From contig NZ_JWLI01000001.1 in NCBI RefSeq assembly GCF_000813965.1, positions 248,001-312,000 of the forward strand: DNA of 64,000 bases, in the 5' to 3' direction. Origin of the DNA: Leisingera sp. ANG-M7 (GTDB taxonomy: Bacteria; Pseudomonadota; Alphaproteobacteria; Rhodobacterales; Rhodobacteraceae). This document shows positions 1 through 9,376 of the stretch, piece by piece (the stretch's first letter is position 1; every line of letters begins with the position of its first letter). The notes under the pieces were generated by a model. The model saw only the letters and a list, made by a program, of their open reading frames with translations. It searched no databases and was not told the DNA's origin. Position numbers and translations under genes: made by a program.

Positions 1-1656
1 CGCATCAAAAACGGCGGAATTGCGTGACAGGAAGGCGGCCAGATCGCTTGAGGTGCCCGCGATATCCACCAGCAAGTCGATGAGCTGCGGATTGGCGCCC
101 AGGAGCGAGAACAGCTGCACGCCGGCGGGCAGTCCGGCCAGGAAGCCGTCGAGCGCCAGCAGGGTTTCAGCCGGCTTTGCGGTCTTGGCCACGCGGGACA
201 GAAGTTCCGGCTTCAATCCTTCAAAAATCCGCGCGCCGCGCGAAGAGCGCAGCGCCGGATAGGTGGGCCACCGGGCGATGATGGCGCCATCCAGTTCCGC
301 CGTATCCGCCGCCAAGGGCGCTTGCCGCGGCGCCGCGCCGGGGGAGAAGAAGCCCTCGGTCAGCTCATGCACCTCTTCCAGGCGGGTTCTGATTTCCGCC
401 TGCAGTTCCGTTGGGTCCCGGTCCATCAGGCAGGCGATGCGGGCGATGCCGTCTTCCGACTTGGGCATCTTGTGGGTCTGTGCGTCATGCACCATCTGGA
501 TGCGGTGCTCGACCTCCCGGTGGGCACGGTAATGGGCTGTCAGAATCTCTGCCGCTTCCGGCGGCACCCAGCCCTTGTTCGCCAGTGCGGTCAGCCCCTC
601 CACCGTGCCGCGCAGGCGCAGGGACTCGTCGCGCCCGCCGGCGATCAGCTGGCGAGTCTGGGTAAAAAATTCGATCTCGCGGATGCCGCCGCGGCCCAGC
701 TTCATGTCGTGGCCCGGCACGTGGAGTGCGCCGCCGGTGCCTTTGTTCTCACGGATGCGCAGGCGGATGTCATGGGCGTCCTGGATCGCGGCAAAGTCCA
801 GGTGTCGCCGCCACACGAAGGGCCGCAGGGTATTCAAAAAACGCTCCCCCGCCGCGATATCGCCGGCGCAGGGACGCGCCTTGATATAGGCGGCGCGTTC
901 CCAGGTGCGGCCGAGACTTTCATAGTAGCGCTCTGCCGCTTCCATCGCCAGGCAGACGGGGGTGACCGCCGGGTCCGGGCGCAGCCGCAGGTCGGTGCGG
1001 AACACATAGCCGTCGCCGGTGCGGTCGCTGAGCGCGGCGCACATATTCTTGGTGGCGCGCACCATGCCCTGGCGCGCTTCGTAGAAATCCTCCGGATCGA
1101 ACCGGGTTTCGTCGAACAGGCAGATGAGGTCGATGTCGGAGCTGTAGTTCAGCTCATGCGCGCCCATCTTGCCCATCGCCAGGATAGTGAGGCCGCCCGC
1201 GGTTTCCAAGTCGTCTTCTGCCAGGCCGGGCAGTTTCTTGCGGCGGATCAGATTGGCGACCTCCGCCTTGATCGCTACGTCTGCACACAGCGCCCCGAAA
1301 TCGGTGAGCGCCCCGGTCACCTGCTCCAGGCTCCAGCCGCCCGAGAGGTCGCAAAGAGCAGTCAGCAGCGCCAGCCGCCGCTTGGCCTGGCGCAGGCCCG
1401 GTTTCAGCTGCGCCGCTTCCAGCCCGCGGCAGTCCGCAAAGACCCGCTGCAATGCGGCCTCCGGATCGTGCAACGCTTCCGGCAGCCAGTCAGCCTCCCG
1501 GTCCGTCAGTTCCTTAAGGTACGGGCTGGAGCCGCAGGCGCCGGCAACCAGCTGTGCCAGTGCGCCGGACAGTTCCGGAACCAGTGCACGCGCCTCGGCG
1601 CCAAGCTCCGGGTCATAAGGGCGGGGAATGCGGGAGATCGTCAGGCCAGTCGTCAT
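1..1656 (-). CDS. glnE: Bifunctional glutamine synthetase adenylyltransferase/deadenylase (partial, N-terminal part)
   Basis: The leftward frame is open for 552 codons from an ATG at 1656 to the window edge, so the C-terminal part is missing. It starts MTTGLTISRIPRPYD and contains the nucleotidyltransferase signature AMGKMGAHELNYSSDIDLI, which carries the metal-binding GS..D.D-type motif, followed by the helical GlnE region (LGRGGIREIEFFTQ). GlnE adds AMP to glutamine synthetase and removes it again, following PII signals of nitrogen state, in the cytoplasm. The start is the first ATG after a non-coding stretch; no strong ribosome site is visible. Identification rests on motif recognition and is quite sure. 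Confidence 0.93.
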   Translation of the reverse strand, partial: MTTGLTISRIPRPYDPELGAEARALVPELSGALAQLVAGACGSSPYLKELTDREADWLPEALHDPEAALQRVFADCRGLEAAQLKPGLRQAKRRLALLTALCDLSGGWSLEQVTGALTDFGALCADVAIKAEVANLIRRKKLPGLAEDDLETAGGLTILAMGKMGAHELNYSSDIDLICLFDETRFDPEDFYEARQGMVRATKNMCAALSDRTGDGYVFRTDLRLRPDPAVTPVCLAMEAAERYYESLGRTWERAAYIKARPCAGDIAAGERFLNTLRPFVWRRHLDFAAIQDAHDIRLRIRENKGTGGALHVPGHDMKLGRGGIREIEFFTQTRQLIAGGRDESLRLRGTVEGLTALANKGWVPPEAAEILTAHYRAHREVEHRIQMVHDAQTHKMPKSEDGIARIACLMDRDPTELQAEIRTRLEEVHELTEGFFSPGAAPRQAPLAADTAELDGAIIARWPTYPALRSSRGARIFEGLKPELLSRVAKTAKPAETLLALDGFLAGLPAGVQLFSLLGANPQLIDLLVDIAGTSSDLAAFLSRNSAVFDA

Positions 1657-2029
1657 GGAGCGAGACTGTGCCGCAGGCAAGATGGCGTCAATGGGTGAAT
1701 TGCCGCGCTGCCGCACAGGTTTACCATGGGTCAGGAATACCCGCATAGATTAAGATTGAGTTTTAAAGTAATGTTAACGTTACGGTTATGCTCCCGTTAC
1801 GGAGCCATTTCGAAGTTAAGAGTGTTTTGTTTTCAAGGGGCGTTTGGATCTGTCCGTGAATTCTGACTGGTTCTCGCAACTGCATTGCAGTGTCTCCCCC
1901 GCATCCGGCCATGTAACCGGAGCATAACCGCGCACCCTCTTCCCAGCCTTCTTCGCAGCTTCCTGTACGCACCAACCGTATACGCGGATTTCGAGCCAGG
2001 CTGCTGTTGCTGCGTCTTCCAGCATTAAA

Positions 2030-2107
2030 ATGTGAAAAAGATTTACATGGGGGCTTGAAAGCCCGCGGACGGCTTCCGATATGCAATCATGTGAAAGAGA
2101 TTTACAT
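2030..2107. promoter_or_regulatory. Twin 19-bp imperfect palindromes upstream of the DUF2852 gene
   Basis: ATGTGAAAAAGATTTACAT (2030-2048) recurs as ATGTGAAAGAGATTTACAT (2089-2107), in the same orientation and 59 bp apart. Each copy is itself an imperfect inverted repeat (ATGTgAAA...TTTACAT). The second copy ends 24 bp before the start codon of the next gene. They look like paired operator sites. The rest of the 1657-2131 gap holds no supportable gene. Confidence 0.5.
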
Positions 2108-2131
2108 TGACCCGCAACCTGGAGGACCCCG

Positions 2132-2587
2132 ATGACGAGTTTCACCCCGACCGCCCCTGCCGCCCCGGTACAGGGCTGGTTTTCCCGCAGCGAAGCCTGG
2201 CTGGACAGCAAGGGCAAAAGCGCCTGGATCGCCGCCATGGTCCTGGGTTTCGTGTTCTTCTGGCCGGTTGGCCTGGCCCTTCTCTTCTACATGATCTGGA
2301 GCAAACGCATGTTCAGCAAATCCTCCTGCCGCCACCGCAAATCCTGGGCCCGCCACGGTTACTCGGCGATGAAGCCTTCCGGCAACAGCGCCTTTGACGC
2401 CTACAAGGCTGACACACTGCGCCGCCTGGAACAGGAGCAGCATGATTTTGAGGCCTTCCTGCAGCGCCTGCGTGAAGCCAAGGACAAGGCAGAGTTCGAC
2501 GAGTTCATGGATGAGCGCGCCCATGCCGCGTCCGGCGAAGACCTGGAGGACGACGGAGAAGACCAGGGCGAACCCAAGCGCCACTGA
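2132..2587 (+). CDS. DUF2852 family small membrane protein
   Basis: This is a 151-residue protein with a GGAGGA ribosome site just before the ATG. One strong hydrophobic segment lies at about residues 33-55 (IAAMVLGFVFFWPVGLALLF), followed by a short basic stretch and a charged, coiled-coil-like C-terminal half that ends very acidic. The WFSRSEAWLDSKGKSAWIAA region is what I recognise as the DUF2852 family, common in Rhodobacterales and of unknown function. The paired palindromes immediately upstream suggest it is under the control of a dedicated regulator, but this is inference. Confidence 0.8.
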   Translation: MTSFTPTAPAAPVQGWFSRSEAWLDSKGKSAWIAAMVLGFVFFWPVGLALLFYMIWSKRMFSKSSCRHRKSWARHGYSAMKPSGNSAFDAYKADTLRRLEQEQHDFEAFLQRLREAKDKAEFDEFMDERAHAASGEDLEDDGEDQGEPKRH

Positions 2588-2673
2588 TCCAAACGCCCTC
2601 CGGCTGCCCCGCCCACCGTCCGGGCGGGGCTTCCCCATGCCTCCCCCGTGCCCATTCAGCAAAGGACCCTTAA

Positions 2674-3105
2674 ATGACCGCCCTGCCCGATCCCGACTAC
2701 CAGGCAGAATTCTATGCGTCTGTGCCCGCCAAGCGGCTGATCGCCTGGATCATCGACAGCATCCTGATCTTTGCGCTTAGCGCCGGTGCCGTGGTGCTGA
2801 CCGCCTTCACCGGCCTTTTCATCTGGCCGCTTCTGTATCTGGCCGTCGGCTTTGCCTACCGCACTGTGACCATCGCCAACGGGTCGGCTACCTGGGGCAT
2901 GCGTTTTGCGGGCATCGAATTGCGCGACGGTGAAGGCCGCCGGATGGACAGCGGCATGGCTGCGCTTCACACAGCAGGCTACACGCTGTCGCTGGCGCTG
3001 CCCGTCCTGCAGGTGATCTCTGTCATCCTGATGCTGACCTCCTCACGCGGCCAGGGGCTGACGGATCATTTCCTTGGCACCGTGATGCTGAACCGGCGGG
3101 TTTGA
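2674..3105 (+). CDS. RDD family membrane protein
   Basis: This is a 143-residue protein with the RDD-type start (YASVPAKRLIAWIIDSILIF), two or three hydrophobic segments, and the WGMRFAGIELRD motif that RDD proteins carry after the second helix. RDD proteins are small inner-membrane proteins with no general biochemical role; some have been linked to ion or solute movement. It follows the DUF2852 gene by 86 bp on the same strand. The arginine and the aspartates that name the family are present (AKR, IDS). Confidence 0.85.
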   Translation: MTALPDPDYQAEFYASVPAKRLIAWIIDSILIFALSAGAVVLTAFTGLFIWPLLYLAVGFAYRTVTIANGSATWGMRFAGIELRDGEGRRMDSGMAALHTAGYTLSLALPVLQVISVILMLTSSRGQGLTDHFLGTVMLNRRV

Positions 3106-3235
3106 ATGAAACCGGCAAGACAGCGTTAAACCATTTTCCACAAGACCGCTTGGCGCACCGGAACCGCATTGCTATCATCCTTGGGACTGCAGGCGATCTG
3201 TTCCGCCTGTTCCGCGAAACTGCTGACGGGTTCCG

Positions 3236-4060
3236 ATGCGCCATACCCTTCCCATTGCGCCGCAATTCTATGTGACGGCACCGCAGCCCTGCCCCTATCT
3301 GGAGGGCCGGATGGAGCGGAAGCTGTTCACGGCGCTTCAGGGCGACGGGGTGGACCAGTTGAACAACAGCCTCAGCCAGCAGGGGTTCCGCCGCTCGCAG
3401 AATGTGCTGTACCGGCCGTCCTGCTCGGAATGTTCCGCCTGCCTGTCGGCACGGATCGACGTGGCGGCCTTCAGCCCCAGCCGCAGCCAGAAACGCACTC
3501 TGAAGCGCAATGCCCATCTGGAGCGGCGCGCCACATCGCCCTGGGCGACTGAGGATCAGTTTTCCCTGTTCCGCAATTATCTTGACAGCCGCCACGCGGA
3601 TGGCGGCATGGCCGATATGGACGTATTTGAATACGCCGCGATGATCGAGGAAACCCCGGTGCGCAGCCGGGTCGTGGAATATGCGGCGCCGGGCAGCAGC
3701 GAACTGACCGCGGTGTCGCTGACCGATGTTCTGGAGGACGGGCTGAGCATGGTCTATTCCTTCTACGCCCCGGACCGGCCGCAGGACTCGCTCGGCACCT
3801 TCATGATTCTGGATCACATCAAGATCGCCCAGGAAGCGGGTCTGCCGTATGTCTACCTAGGCTACTGGGTGCCCGGCAGCCAGAAGATGGGCTACAAGGC
3901 TAAGTTCTCCGGACTGGAGATCTATCACCAGAGCGAATGGAAGAAGATGAGCGATCCGGCGCAGTTCGAGACCGCCAGCCACCCGCTGTCGACCGACCCG
4001 ATTGCTGAGCAGGTTGCCAATATCCAGCTCCCCGAACAGCCGATTCACCGCGATCGCTGA
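3236..4060 (+). CDS. bpt: Aspartate/glutamate leucyltransferase (Bpt/Ate-type aminoacyl-tRNA-protein transferase)
   Basis: The 274-residue protein has the two ATE domains. The N-terminal part contains the conserved [20 protein letters not shown] cysteine cluster, and the C-terminal part has the GNAT-like [20 protein letters not shown] motif. Enzymes of this family move leucine (or arginine) from tRNA to the N-terminus of proteins that begin with Asp or Glu, marking them for ClpAP degradation in the N-degron pathway. The length matches the bacterial family (about 250-280). Its stop overlaps the next start as TGATG, so the VOC gene is translationally coupled. Leucyl versus arginyl specificity cannot be read from sequence here. 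Confidence 0.9.
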   Translation: MRHTLPIAPQFYVTAPQPCPYLEGRMERKLFTALQGDGVDQLNNSLSQQGFRRSQNVLYRPSCSECSACLSARIDVAAFSPSRSQKRTLKRNAHLERRATSPWATEDQFSLFRNYLDSRHADGGMADMDVFEYAAMIEETPVRSRVVEYAAPGSSELTAVSLTDVLEDGLSMVYSFYAPDRPQDSLGTFMILDHIKIAQEAGLPYVYLGYWVPGSQKMGYKAKFSGLEIYHQSEWKKMSDPAQFETASHPLSTDPIAEQVANIQLPEQPIHRDR

Positions 4061-4443
4061 TGCAATTCCTCCATGCCATTTCGCTGGTGGTGCCGGATTA
4101 CGACGCCGCCATTGACTTTTACTGCGGCCAATTGGGCTGGCAGCTAGCGGAGGATATCGACCAGGGCCGCAAGCGCTGGGTGCGGATCCTGCCGCCCGGC
4201 GCGCAGCAGGGCAGCCTGATCCTGGCCCGTGCCGAAGGGCCTGAGCAGGAGGCTGCCATCGGCAACCAGTTCGGCGGCCGCGTCGGGCTGTTTCTGGCCA
4301 CCGACGATTTTGCCCGCGACCACGCGTCGATGGTGACCCAAGGGGTGGCATTCGAGGAAAAGCCGCGGCATGAGTCCTATGGCACCGTCGCCGTCTGGCG
4401 CGATCCCTTCGGCAACCGCTGGGACTTGATCCAGTTCGCCTGA
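4060..4443 (+). CDS. VOC family (glyoxalase/dioxygenase fold) protein
   Basis: This 127-residue protein has paired beta-alpha-beta-beta-beta modules, typical of the vicinal oxygen chelate superfamily: it starts FLHAISLVVPDYDAAIDFY and ends with the usual FGNRWDLIQF strand. Metal ligands could be His4 and a glutamate or aspartate in the C-terminal half, but the substrate cannot be told. Its start codon overlaps the bpt stop (TGATG), so the two are translationally coupled. A strong two-way terminator follows at 4531. Confidence 0.85.
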   Translation: MQFLHAISLVVPDYDAAIDFYCGQLGWQLAEDIDQGRKRWVRILPPGAQQGSLILARAEGPEQEAAIGNQFGGRVGLFLATDDFARDHASMVTQGVAFEEKPRHESYGTVAVWRDPFGNRWDLIQFA

Positions 4444-4449
4444 CCTGCC

Positions 4450-4523
4450 GCTTCTTTCTGGTTTCAAATACTCCGGGGTGAATGCGCCAAGGGTGCAGAG
4501 GGGCAGCGCCCCGCCCCCTTCAA
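4450..4523. repeat. Intergenic repeat with CCCCGGAGTATTT core, copy 1 (reverse)
   Basis: The reverse complement reads as a GGGGCGCTGCCCC hairpin followed by CCCCGGAGTATTT (core at 4466-4478). The same layout occurs forward at 31750-31801. I recall this GC-hairpin plus GGAGTATTT pattern as frequent between genes in Rhodobacteraceae; the recollection is not checked. Confidence 0.5.
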
Positions 4524-4530
4524 AACAAGC

Positions 4531-4556
4531 AAAGGGGCCCGCTCGGGGCCCCTTTT
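4531..4556. terminator. Two-way intrinsic terminator between the VOC gene and dctM
   Basis: A 10-bp stem, AAAGGGGCCC (4531-4540) with GGGCCCCTTT (4546-4555), has a 5-nt loop and A/T tails on both sides. It sits between two convergent genes and can end both transcripts. Confidence 0.8.
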
Positions 4557-4581
4557 CCGTTTCTTGCCATTGATGCCCGGA

Positions 4582-6936
4582 TCAGTTCGGAATCAGCGCC
4601 GGCACGATGGTGACGATCGACGGGAACGCCCACAGGATGCCGATGCCCACCACCTGTATCAGCACGAAGGGCACGATCCCGCGGTAGATATGGGCTGTCG
4701 TCACCTCCTTGGGTGCCACCCCGCGCAAGTAGAACAACGCAAAGCCGAAGGGCGGTGTCAGGAACGATGTCTGCAGGTTCACCGCCACCATGATGGTCAC
4801 CCATTTCGGATCAAACGACCCGCCATAGATCACCGGTCCCACAATCGGGATCACGATGTAGATAATCTCCAGGAAGTCCAGCACAAAGCCCAGGAAGAAC
4901 AGCACCAGCATCACGATCAGGAAGACCGTCATCTCGTTGTCGAAGCTCTTCAGGAACTGCTGAATGTAGTGCTCGCCGCCAAAGGAGATCACCACCAGGT
5001 TCAGCAGCTGCGAGCCGATCAGGATGGTAAAGACCATTGAGGTCACCTTGGCGGTTTCCCGAACCACCGGGGTCAGCACACCGGAGCGGAACAGAACCCA
5101 GCAGCCATAAAGCAGGCCAAACAGCGCGTAGAGGTACATCGCGTAAGCTGCAAAGAAGGCTATCCAGCTCTCGACAGAGACGCCGCCCTGGTTCACCCGC
5201 AGATCGAAGTTCATGCCGATCAGGATGCAGAGCATGACGGCAAAGGTCGACCAGATGATGATCTTGCCCGATTTGCCCTCATCCTGCAGCTTGCGGTAGG
5301 CCGCCAGCATGATGGCGCCGCCTGCCCCCAGCGCCGCGGCGGGCGTCGGGTTGGTGATGCCGCCCAGGATCGAGCCCAGCACCGCAACGATCAGCACCAG
5401 CGGCGGGAATACCACCCGGATCAGATCGTTTTTTGCGCAGCGGGCCGCGGCCTCGCGGCAGCCATTGAGCGCCAGCAGCAGCGGCAGTGCGATCCACAGC
5501 ACAGTCACCCCGGCAGAGGTGGTGGGCGCAATAGCCACCAGATCCACCAGCGCAATCAGCAGGATGCCAATGGCACCAAGGATCAGCGGCTTGGCATCGC
5601 GCGACGGCGCCACACCGCGGCCGAAGGCCAGCACCAGGCCCAGCAGAACCATGATCACGGTGATGCCGGTGCCGATGGGGGCAGCAGCAGCGATCTTGGC
5701 TTCACGGGCGGCGGCGATTTGCTCTTCGCTCAGCCGTTCGGCCAAGGTCACACCACCTGCCTCGTTGATGGCCTTCTGCTCTTCGACCGCAGCATCCCAG
5801 GCATCCTGCCCGTGCAGCTCAATCATGGACGCCTTGCACTCCGCACCGACAGAGGTGCGCAGCGAAGCGGTTTCACCAGCATCCGAGAAGGTGGACACGA
5901 CAATGTTCTGGCTGCCGATCACGTTGAAGCTGTTCAGCAGGATCGCGCCGCCGATCAGAGCTGCAGGCACGCCTAGGAACCAGATCAGCCCTTCGTTGCG
6001 GGTGATCACCTCGCCGGTGCCGCCTTCGATGTTCACAGCCGGCGCCTTATGCGGGTTCAGCAGCGCATAGCCAAAGGCATAGGTGGCATAGAGGATCGCC
6101 AGCAGGATCCCCGGCAGCAGCGCCGCCTGGAACAACGTGCCGACCGAGACCACCGCCGGTTCGCCCAGATAGGTGAGCGCATCGGAGCAGCCTGCCTCCA
6201 TTGCACGGGTTTCCTGCGCGGTGGAGTAGAGGTCGCCCGCCAGCGTGCCGAGAAGAACGATCACGATAGACGGCGGAATAATCTGGCCCAGGGTGCCGGA
6301 AGCGGCGATCACACCGGTTGCCAGTTCTGGCGAGTAATTGTTGCGCAGCATTGTGGGCAGGGCCAGAAGCCCCATGGTCACCACGGTTGCGCCAACGATA
6401 CCGGTGGAAGCCGCCAGGAACGCGCCCACAACCACAATCGACACCGCTAGGCCGCCAGGCAGCGGCCCGAAGACACGCGCCATGGTGGTCAGGAGGTCAT
6501 TGGCGATCTTGGAGCGTTCCAGGGTGATGCCCATCAGCACGAACATCAGCACCGCCAGCAGGGTTTCAATCGACGCGCCCGCCAGCACCCGCTCGTTCAT
6601 CCGGTTAACGATGAAGGAGACATTGCGGTCCAGCGCCACTTCCCAGCCCTGAACAAACACCGGCTCCGCCATGCGCGGCAGGTCCGGGTAGCGGAAGACG
6701 GATATCTTGTCGGGCCTGATGCCGGATCCCACCAGATCGCGGTAGGCCTGCGACGAGGTGTCGATAGCCTGGTGGATCAGGATGCCTGCACTGTCCAGTG
6801 CGGCGATAATCCCGAAGGAGATGATCCCGGCGCCGCCGATGGCAAAGGCCACCGGAAAGCCGGAGAGAATGCCCCCGAAGAGGCAGAAGAATACGATGAG
6901 CAGGCCGATCTCGACGCCATCAAGTCCAAATAGCAT
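4582..6936 (-). CDS. TRAP transporter large permease (DctM family), extended form
   Basis: The 784-residue protein has many hydrophobic helices and the DctM signatures: GFPVAFAIGGAG near the start, VVVGAFLAASTGIVGATVV, and LGQIIPPSIVIVLLGTLAGD. DctM proteins are usually about 430 residues. This one carries two long hydrophilic inserts (roughly residues 50-120 and 320-430) and extra helices, as in the subfamily often annotated for mannitol/chloroaromatic or 2-oxo acids. It forms the sodium-driven uptake channel with the small permease gene 14 bp upstream. The ATG at 6936 is preceded by AAGGGGA. Confidence 0.92.
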   Translation of the reverse strand: MLFGLDGVEIGLLIVFFCLFGGILSGFPVAFAIGGAGIISFGIIAALDSAGILIHQAIDTSSQAYRDLVGSGIRPDKISVFRYPDLPRMAEPVFVQGWEVALDRNVSFIVNRMNERVLAGASIETLLAVLMFVLMGITLERSKIANDLLTTMARVFGPLPGGLAVSIVVVGAFLAASTGIVGATVVTMGLLALPTMLRNNYSPELATGVIAASGTLGQIIPPSIVIVLLGTLAGDLYSTAQETRAMEAGCSDALTYLGEPAVVSVGTLFQAALLPGILLAILYATYAFGYALLNPHKAPAVNIEGGTGEVITRNEGLIWFLGVPAALIGGAILLNSFNVIGSQNIVVSTFSDAGETASLRTSVGAECKASMIELHGQDAWDAAVEEQKAINEAGGVTLAERLSEEQIAAAREAKIAAAAPIGTGITVIMVLLGLVLAFGRGVAPSRDAKPLILGAIGILLIALVDLVAIAPTTSAGVTVLWIALPLLLALNGCREAAARCAKNDLIRVVFPPLVLIVAVLGSILGGITNPTPAAALGAGGAIMLAAYRKLQDEGKSGKIIIWSTFAVMLCILIGMNFDLRVNQGGVSVESWIAFFAAYAMYLYALFGLLYGCWVLFRSGVLTPVVRETAKVTSMVFTILIGSQLLNLVVISFGGEHYIQQFLKSFDNEMTVFLIVMLVLFFLGFVLDFLEIIYIVIPIVGPVIYGGSFDPKWVTIMVAVNLQTSFLTPPFGFALFYLRGVAPKEVTTAHIYRGIVPFVLIQVVGIGILWAFPSIVTIVPALIPN

Positions 6937-6950
6937 TTTAAGACGTCCCC

Positions 6951-7877
6951 TTAGTGCGTGCCTTCGTAGGCTTCTTCACCCTCTCCAAGGCTGTCCTTGT
7001 CGAGGTATTTGTTTTCACTGCCCTGGCCTTCGACAAACTCCAGGAAGGAGCGGTAGAAGAAGGCGATGGCGTGCAGGAACACCAGGCCTGCAAAGGCGAT
7101 CAGCAGGATCTTGAACAGGAAGTAGGCGTTGAACCCGTTGGGGCTGAAGCCGATGGTTTCCACGTTCCAGCGCAGGGCGCGGGATTTCATCACCAGCCGG
7201 TCAAGCGTGTCCGAGGCCGAGGGTTTCGGCACAATCAGGTGGCGCCACAGGAAGAACCAGCCATACATCCACGTCAGCACCGCGGCGGGCATCATGAACA
7301 AGAGCGAGCCGAGCATGTCGACGACCTTCTTGGCGCGGAAGCTGATGCCGGAATAGATCAGGTCCACCCGCACATGGCCGCCCTGCACAAAGGTGTAGGT
7401 CACACAAAGACAGACCACCAAGGCGTTGTAAAACTTCAGTTCTTCGGCAAACCAGCTGATGTCCTGGCTGAACGGGATACCAAAGCCGAAGCTGATGTCC
7501 GGCCGGGCGAAAACCCGCTGCATGAAGACGATGATGATCTGCTGCAAAACCATCAAGAGGCCCGCCCAGGCAAAGAAGCGGCCGACAGTATTGGCCATCC
7601 CCTCCAGCCCGCGGACCATGCCCCACATGAAGCCGCGGAAGTAAACTCCGATGGCGGTCAGCACCAGGAAGGCGGTGAAGACGACAAAGAAGAACTCGAC
7701 CGAGCCGCCATAGTAGACGAAGCGCATGATCGAGGCCTTGTCGGACCAGTCGAGCCAGAGCTGCGGATGGGTGATGGCATAGCCGAAATTGTAAAAGGCG
7801 CCGGCGATGTTCTGGACCAGCCAGAGCAATCCGCCCGCTATGGCGCCGAAGAAGGTGAGGCCACTCTCTTCCTGCAT
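6951..7877 (-). CDS. TRAP transporter small permease (DctQ family), extended form
   Basis: The 308-residue membrane protein has the DctQ core (four helices, with FVQGGHVRVDLIY as the family-typical segment) and extra N-terminal helices. Ordinary DctQ proteins are about 160-190 residues; the long form pairs with long DctM proteins such as the one 14 bp downstream. It helps fold and couple the large permease and receives the periplasmic binding protein. The ATG at 7877 has a strong GGGGGA ribosome site. A hairpin lies between it and dctP. Confidence 0.88.
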   Translation of the reverse strand: MQEESGLTFFGAIAGGLLWLVQNIAGAFYNFGYAITHPQLWLDWSDKASIMRFVYYGGSVEFFFVVFTAFLVLTAIGVYFRGFMWGMVRGLEGMANTVGRFFAWAGLLMVLQQIIIVFMQRVFARPDISFGFGIPFSQDISWFAEELKFYNALVVCLCVTYTFVQGGHVRVDLIYSGISFRAKKVVDMLGSLLFMMPAAVLTWMYGWFFLWRHLIVPKPSASDTLDRLVMKSRALRWNVETIGFSPNGFNAYFLFKILLIAFAGLVFLHAIAFFYRSFLEFVEGQGSENKYLDKDSLGEGEEAYEGTH

Positions 7878-7957
7878 GTTTCCCCCGGGGGTCTTTGCTG
7901 CGGCGGGTCAGGCGCGCGGCCCTTCGGCCGGCCTAAAGCCCCGCGTCACGCAACTGG

Positions 7958-7990
7958 AAAAGGATCCCCCGCGGCGCGCGCGGAGGATCC
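7958..7990 (-). terminator. Terminator-like hairpin between dctP and dctQ
   Basis: On the leftward transcript GGATCC...GGATCC arms (7982-7990 with 7962-7970, extended inward by GC pairs) form a stem of about 11 bp with one mismatch, followed by TTTT. A partial terminator here would lower permease mRNA relative to the binding protein. Confidence 0.55.
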
Positions 7991-8011
7991 GGTTGATGCC
8001 GGTCAGGCAGA

Positions 8012-9094
8012 TCAGCCGAGGACGCGGTCGCGCTGAACGCGGTAGGCGCCTTCGGATTTGGTGATCCAGCCGGAGGAGGCTTTCATCGACGCTTCGACGC
8101 TGCCGCGGATTTTTGCGAACAGCTCGTCGCCCATGAACTCGTCCAGGGTTTCCTTGGTCGCTGCACCGAAGGCATCCCAGACGCTGTCGGGGAATTCCAG
8201 GGTCTTCACGCCGCCGGACTGCAGGCGCTGCAGCGCTGCACCATTGTTGTTCATGAACTGCGCCAGGCTCCACTGGTGGCCGGCGGCCGATGCCATCTCG
8301 ATGATCTTCTGATGGGCAGGCGACAGGCCTTCGAACACGTCGCGGTTGGTGGCAACCGACAGGGCTGCGCCCGGCTCGTGGAAGCCCGCGGTGTAGTAGG
8401 TCTTGGTGATTTCCTGGAAGCCGGCCTTTTCGTCCGCCCAGGGGCCGATCCACTCGGTGCCGTCAATCGCGCCGGAGGACAGCGCCTGATACACTTCGGA
8501 GCCCGGGATGTTCTGCACGGATGCGCCCAGCTTGCCCAGCGCCTTGCCGCCCAGGCCCGGCATCCGGAACTTGAGGCCGTTGAAGTCCTCGGGGCCGTTG
8601 ATTTCCTTGTTGAACCAGCCGCCGGCCTGCGGGCCTGTGTTGCCGCCGATGAAGGACTTGAGACCGAAGATCTGGCCGAGCTCGTCATGAAGCGCATGGC
8701 CGTCGCCGTGGTAGTACCAGTTCACCAGTTCCTGCGGGGTCATGCCGAACGGCACCGCGGTGAAGTAGGCATAGCCCGGATGCTGGCTTACGAAATAGTA
8801 GTCAGCTGCGTGGTACATGTCGGCCTGGCCTGCGGTCACGGCGTCGAACACTTCGAACGCGCCAACCAGTTCGCCTGCAGCTTTCACGTCAACGGTCAGG
8901 GTGCCGTCGGACATGGCAGTGATGGTGTCGGCCACGAACTGCGCCGAGTCATGCACGCCTGCCAGGCCGCGGCCCCAAGTGGTGACCATGGTCAGGGTGC
9001 GATTGCCCTGGGCATAGGCCGGTGCCGCCAGGGTGCTGGCTGCTGCTGCGGACCCGCCCAGCGCGGATGTTTTCAAGAAAGAACGGCGATCCAT
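8012..9094 (-). CDS. TRAP transporter periplasmic substrate-binding protein (DctP family, TakP-like)
   Basis: The 360-residue protein has a Tat-type signal (MDRRSFLKTSALGGSAAAAS, cut near AYAQ). It has the DctP fold landmarks: AVPFGMTPQELVNWYYHGDG, GGNTGPQAGGWFNKEI, LKFRMPGLGGKALGKLGA and DGTEWIGPWADEK. The arginine in KFRMPG is the usual carboxylate-binding residue of TRAP binding proteins. The overall pattern resembles TakP of Rhodobacter sphaeroides, which binds 2-oxo acids, so a 2-oxo acid or similar carboxylate is likely but not proven. A strong GGGAGG ribosome site precedes the ATG. It is first in the dctPQM operon and divergent from a two-component system. Confidence 0.9.
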   Translation of the reverse strand: MDRRSFLKTSALGGSAAAASTLAAPAYAQGNRTLTMVTTWGRGLAGVHDSAQFVADTITAMSDGTLTVDVKAAGELVGAFEVFDAVTAGQADMYHAADYYFVSQHPGYAYFTAVPFGMTPQELVNWYYHGDGHALHDELGQIFGLKSFIGGNTGPQAGGWFNKEINGPEDFNGLKFRMPGLGGKALGKLGASVQNIPGSEVYQALSSGAIDGTEWIGPWADEKAGFQEITKTYYTAGFHEPGAALSVATNRDVFEGLSPAHQKIIEMASAAGHQWSLAQFMNNNGAALQRLQSGGVKTLEFPDSVWDAFGAATKETLDEFMGDELFAKIRGSVEASMKASSGWITKSEGAYRVQRDRVLG

Positions 9095-9376
9095 TAATTA
9101 TTCCTCCCATTATCAATTCGGATTGCCCCAGGTCCCCCCAAGGCGGATCGGTTCGAGTGCGGTCAGCCTAGCGGCGATGAATTTTATGTGAATACCTAGT
9201 ACTGCGTAGAACGGAACGTTTTTGCCGGTAATTGCAGCACTTCGCATGCATTTCACACGCGATGAGAAAACCGCGGACACCCGCAGTAAGGGCAAACCAC
9301 CCCTGCCCCTTTGATTCCTCTGGGCGGCTGCGCAATGATTCGGTACACGATTCTGACCCATTCCCGCGGAGTGCTT

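Noticed and set aside
322-1698. Long rightward open frame (458 codons)
   Set aside because: It is the shadow of glnE on the other strand; the leftward frame shows clear GlnE motifs.
1763-2238. Leftward frames of 107 and 140 codons before DUF2852
   Set aside because: There is no ribosome site or recognisable domain, and they run across the paired operator-like repeats.
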